Shown one piece after another: positions 60,876-64,000 of a stretch of DNA of 64,000 nucleotides; positions within the stretch are counted from its first letter, which is position 1; every line of letters starts with the position of its first letter. Under the pieces are notes generated by a model. That model saw only the letters and a program-made list of their open reading frames with translations, ran no database searches and was not told where the DNA came from. The position numbers were made by a program, and so were the translations under genes. The DNA is from JANNBN01 sp031430595 (lineage in GTDB: Bacteria > Actinomycetota > Acidimicrobiia > Acidimicrobiales > JANYDT01), in NCBI GenBank assembly GCA_031430595.1, contig JANPBU010000031.1, positions 80,496 to 144,495 of the forward strand, in the 5' to 3' direction.

Positions 60876-61817
60876 ATGTCGTCGAAACGACCGGTACTTG
60901 AACAGGTTCGTAATCTTTTCGGCCGTAAGAAATGGGACTGGCCGGCCGACTTTGTTGGTGACAAACCAATTCGTATCAACTCGAAGCCGGTTCTACATTC
61001 CACGATGTTTCCGGCTCATCGTGGCGGCGACGGTATGTGGCTCGACCAGTCTTGGGAAGACGTCGAACGCGATCAACGATTCATCACTGCGTCGAACGAA
61101 CAGCAAGATGCCCTGCGCACCTATTATATAGAGGGTTATCATCGGGTTGACGGCCTGTTTGACTCGGGCGTTATTGATCGGGTGTTCGAGAAATACAAAG
61201 AGGCGTTTGACTCTGGTCGTCTACCCGACGGGGTGATGGGTCGACGTGCACTGAATCCACAACGGTTCGTTCCTGAGATTGTTGATCTGTTTGCCGACCG
61301 GCGTCTTCTGAATTGGATTGAATTGTTCATGGGTCGCACGGCGATTCCATTTCAAACCATTGTTGGCGAATGGGGAACCGCTCAAGAGATTCATACCGAT
61401 GCCATTCACCAAACGACGTTCCCTCTCGGCTACCACGTGTCGGCCTGGCTTGCGTGTGAAGACATTGCACTCAACGCCGGCCCCCTTTTCTTTTACCCCC
61501 GCAGCCATCGTCTGCCGTATGCGTTGGCCGCCGATGTCGGTATTTCGCCGCAGGAGCCCGATCGGGCAGAGCAGTACCGCGAAAAGTACATTCCGCATAT
61601 TCAGCGTGTGGTCGCCGAGTCTGGCGTGAAGCGTGAAGTGTTCTTGGCCAAAAAGGGTGACGTTCTGATTTGGCATCACAATATGCTGCACGGTGGCTCG
61701 CCGATACTCGACGACTCTGTGACCCGCCGGGCGATGGCCCTGTTCTTTTACGGCACCGGTGTGCTTGGCTACCACGATCTCTCGGGTGACCGGGCCCGTA
61801 TGCCCACAGATTACTGA
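60876..61817 (+). CDS. phytanoyl-CoA dioxygenase family protein
   Basis: ATG at 60876 gives 313 residues. The Fe(II) site is seen in EWGTAQEIHTDAIHQTTFPL (His-x-Asp) and NMLHGGSPILDDSVTRRAM (distal His, with Arg for 2-oxoglutarate). This is the PhyH pattern of non-heme oxygenases that hydroxylate small molecules. The start lies four bases after zwf, so it is co-expressed with the pentose phosphate genes. Substrate unknown. Confidence 0.9.
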   Translation: MSSKRPVLEQVRNLFGRKKWDWPADFVGDKPIRINSKPVLHSTMFPAHRGGDGMWLDQSWEDVERDQRFITASNEQQDALRTYYIEGYHRVDGLFDSGVIDRVFEKYKEAFDSGRLPDGVMGRRALNPQRFVPEIVDLFADRRLLNWIELFMGRTAIPFQTIVGEWGTAQEIHTDAIHQTTFPLGYHVSAWLACEDIALNAGPLFFYPRSHRLPYALAADVGISPQEPDRAEQYREKYIPHIQRVVAESGVKREVFLAKKGDVLIWHHNMLHGGSPILDDSVTRRAMALFFYGTGVLGYHDLSGDRARMPTDY

Positions 61818-61883
61818 TGTCGCTCGTGCTGTAGAGATCAAATAGTTCAATACCGTCCGCGCTTTTACCGATGGGTTGTACAT

Positions 61884-62741
61884 ATGCTCGAATCGATGAA
61901 AGATCTTCCTGCCTCCGTCGTTGGTGCTTCGTGGCTGCTTCCACGTCTTGGCTCCCCAGGATTGGTCGTCGTTGACTGCCGTTGGTACATCGACGGACGA
62001 TCGGGCGAGGCTGCCTACGATGCTGGTCATATCCCTGGCGCTGTATTTGTTGATGTTGACGAGTGCCTGGCCGGGTCGCCTGACGTTGGTCCGGGTCGAC
62101 ACCCACTGCCCAGCCCCGAACATTTCGCGGCCTGCATGTCAGATCTCGGGGTTGGCGACGACACCCTCGTGGTTGCCTACGACGACTCGAACGGTTCGAT
62201 CGCTGCGCGCCTGTGGTGGATGTTGACCGTGACCGGGCATCGTGCTGCGGTGCTTGATGGCGGAATCAGCGCCTGGACCGGTTCCCTTTCAAATGACATG
62301 TCGCAAGCGAGTGTCGATGCCGATTTCACTCCGGTTCCGTGGCCGATGAATGCGATTATCGATGTGCTCGGCGTTGACACGTTGCGGCGATCAACGGCGG
62401 CTGTGCTTCTCGATGCGCGAAGTGCCGAGCGATACGACGGAGAGCCAAACCCCATCGACAAGCGACCTGGCCACATACCCGGTTCGAAGAGTGCACCGTG
62501 GGTGGGAAACATTGACCCGACGACCGGTCTATTTCATACGCCGCTTGAGCTTCGCAATCGATTTCGTAGCCTTGGCGCGACACCGACGAGCACGATTGTG
62601 TCGCATTGCGGGTCGGGCATCACCGCATGTCACAACCTGTTGGCACTTGATTTGGCGGGCTTCCGAGGAGGTCGCTTGTATCCCGGGTCGTGGTCTGACT
62701 GGTCGGCCGACCCAGCCCGCCCGGTCGAAACCACCGAATAA
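61884..62741 (+). CDS. thiosulfate/3-mercaptopyruvate sulfurtransferase (rhodanese)
   Basis: A 285-residue two-domain rhodanese. The first domain has VVVDCRWYIDGRSGEAAYDA and GHIPGAVFVDVDECLAG. The second holds the active loop SHCGSGITACHNLLAL, where CGSGxTA fits the 3-mercaptopyruvate or thiosulfate type. It transfers sulfur to cyanide or thiols. It lies 66 bases after the dioxygenase gene and may be in the same transcript. Confidence 0.93.
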   Translation: MLESMKDLPASVVGASWLLPRLGSPGLVVVDCRWYIDGRSGEAAYDAGHIPGAVFVDVDECLAGSPDVGPGRHPLPSPEHFAACMSDLGVGDDTLVVAYDDSNGSIAARLWWMLTVTGHRAAVLDGGISAWTGSLSNDMSQASVDADFTPVPWPMNAIIDVLGVDTLRRSTAAVLLDARSAERYDGEPNPIDKRPGHIPGSKSAPWVGNIDPTTGLFHTPLELRNRFRSLGATPTSTIVSHCGSGITACHNLLALDLAGFRGGRLYPGSWSDWSADPARPVETTE

Positions 62742-62805
62742 CCAAGTCCTGCGCTTTACAGAGGGTTCTGGTTATGAACTCGGGTTGCAAGACTCGGTCA
62801 AATCT

Positions 62806-63570
62806 TCACGGACGTCGTAGAGATCTTGCCAATTGAAGCCACCGAGGCCCGACTATTGCCATGATCGGGCGGAGGCAGTCCGCGTCAACTTTGGCGATTC
62901 GTAACTCAGCCTGGTGGGTGATCGACAGATGTTGCTGAGTATGCGACTCCTCACTCAGACCCGCACCGCGAAGATCGATGCCAGCCTTGGTCAGAACTAC
63001 CTGAACGAGCGTGTCATCTCGCCGAGCGACAATCAGCGAGTGTGCCTTCATGCAGCCAGACCAACTTTTCCAAGCTTGGCCGAGGGAGACGTCGTTTAAC
63101 CATCTGTTCCGTAGTCTCTCTACATCCGTCCGAAATCTATTGGCTTCGCCAGTAGCGCCGCCACCTTTCGGCAAATTGGCAATGCATTTGCTTTGGGCTG
63201 TTCCGTAAGCTGTTTGCTCTGCAACTGAGAGACTCGCAACCTGCGAACGATTGGCATCACTTGAATCATTATGAATGGCGAATTCGATGCTCGAGGTCGC
63301 CCCGTATCCAAGTGTCTCAAGCTCTGCCAGGTTGGCGGGGGAACTTACGGGCTCGACGAAGCTTTGGCCAATTCCTTTCGGTGGCTCCACGGCAGTGTAG
63401 GTGTGCCCCTCTAAACGCATACAGTGTGAAAGAAGGCTCTGTCGTTCGCTAATCATCAAAGATATCGACCGCGTAATGTCGTCGGACACTCGGCGGCTCG
63501 ACGACCCACCTTCCACACTCACACAAGCAGCTAAAAGGGTAAGCGCGCCAACACAGGCCGAGAGCCTCAT
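62806..63570 (-). CDS. lipoprotein of unknown function
   Basis: ATG at 63570 gives 254 residues beginning MRLSACVGALTLLAACVSVE, a lipoprotein signal with lipobox LAAC. Paired Cys are seen at SHCMRLEGHTYTAVEP, AQSKCIANLPKG, WSGCMKAHSLIVARRD and VDADCLRPIM. The chain is helical and resembles lipoproteins with repeated C-M/L-x-x-x-G motifs in related organisms. The role is unknown. The frame to 63630 adds residues without signal features and is rejected. Confidence 0.75.
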   Translation of the reverse strand: MRLSACVGALTLLAACVSVEGGSSSRRVSDDITRSISLMISERQSLLSHCMRLEGHTYTAVEPPKGIGQSFVEPVSSPANLAELETLGYGATSSIEFAIHNDSSDANRSQVASLSVAEQTAYGTAQSKCIANLPKGGGATGEANRFRTDVERLRNRWLNDVSLGQAWKSWSGCMKAHSLIVARRDDTLVQVVLTKAGIDLRGAGLSEESHTQQHLSITHQAELRIAKVDADCLRPIMAIVGPRWLQLARSLRRP

Positions 63571-63885
63571 GTTGGGGTCTGTCGAAAGCTTTGTGTAAGT
63601 GACGCCGGTTCGTAGAAGGGCACGGCACAAGGCGGCTGGTGAAAGTTTTCGAGTGTCTCAGGGCAAACTTGATTGACAAACGGCTCCCAGTCCCGAAGGG
63701 TATAGAAACCGAACTGAAAGCACAACTCTCAATCAAACTCACACTGCATGCATGGTGCTTTTACTCAATCAAGGGTATTTGTTCGATCTACCCGACAATC
63801 ATGCCGGATCATGCACCGACCGTTAGAACCCACCGTCCCACATCTTCGTTTCCCGCTAATCTTCTACCGATTTGAGGTCACCCAA
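63571..63885. other. 315-base intergenic region, no supported gene
   Basis: The gap lies between the divergent lipoprotein and the secreted protein at the window end. Open frames here have no recognisable product. A TTGACA at about 63672 and an AT-rich TATAGA further on are too far apart for a normal promoter. No RNA gene was seen. Confidence 0.5.
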
Positions 63886-64000
63886 TTGAAACGCTTCCTT
63901 CCGCTCGCTGCTGCCGCAGTACTCTTGTCCACAGTTTCCCAGGCCGGGGCTTCAACACGAAGTAAGTCCGAATCGGAGACATCGAAGACAACCATTCCCC
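63886..64000 (+). CDS. secreted protein, N-terminal part (cut by window end)
   Basis: TTG at 63886, eight bases after GAGGT, opens a frame that stays open to the window end. It reads MKRFLPLAAAAVLLSTVSQA followed by GASTRSKS, a signal peptide with an AxA-type cleavage region. A polar Ser/Thr/Lys stretch follows. Nothing can be said about the mature protein. Confidence 0.6.
   Translation, partial: MKRFLPLAAAAVLLSTVSQAGASTRSKSESETSKTTIP

Overview
The window looks like a chromosomal segment of an actinobacterium, most likely of the class Acidimicrobiia. The evidence is a complete Pup-proteasome locus (arc, dop, pup, prcB, prcA, pafA, pafB, pafC) followed by tatB, tatC and helY in the order known from mycobacteria, together with SoxR, a DUF4193-type acidic zinc protein, an L,D-transpeptidase and a base composition that looks mid-50s percent GC by eye. 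The class assignment is an inference; no rRNA or tRNA gene was found. Gene density is high and many neighbours overlap by ATGA or GTGA.

Region 1-2836 is accessory. It has the end of a Phd-type antitoxin with its PIN toxin, an RHH/MazF pair with an inverted repeat over its start codon, two unrecognised genes, and a decayed third module (frameshifted RHH antitoxin plus a MazF-like toxin missing its N-terminus) preceded by a perfect hairpin. Region 2837-15702 is mixed housekeeping: a CASTOR/POLLUX-like channel, a lipoprotein, a TPR/LuxR regulator, a LOG-family hydrolase, a secreted GDPD, YbaK, a cAMP-type sensor, an EamA exporter with a two-component system, and ArgJ. Region 15787-23134 holds an Arg/Gly-rich protein of unknown function, a divergent SoxR / Rieske-fusion pair sharing a perfect 9+9 palindrome, a short NMT1-like protein, a crotonase, and a minus-strand group (DUF4193, helical protein, GNAT, Nudix).

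Region 23645-33765 (minus strand) carries sbcC, sbcD, a double-length ThyX-like protein, a YegS C-terminal-only protein, helY, tatC and tatB. Region 33968-49376 continues with a zinc-ribbon protein, a plus-strand GDPD, lepB, pafC, pafB, pafA, a 100-residue unknown, prcA, prcB, pup, dop, arc, a divergent 3Fe-4S ferredoxin, a MarP-like protein without its catalytic triad, trmI, three small proteins and a LON-domain protein. Region 49373-54538 has a PBP4-type carboxypeptidase, a repeat-rich intergenic stretch, a split ADP-forming acyl-CoA synthetase and an L,D-transpeptidase. Region 54729-62741 is a sugar-phosphate operon (tkt, tal, pgi, zwf) extended by a phytanoyl-CoA dioxygenase and followed by a rhodanese. 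The window ends with a lipoprotein and the start of a secreted protein.

The strongest leads for something undescribed are the 100-residue protein between prcA and pafA, the SoxR-linked Rieske-helical fusion, the MarP-like protein whose three catalytic positions are all replaced, and the tandem ThyX protein.
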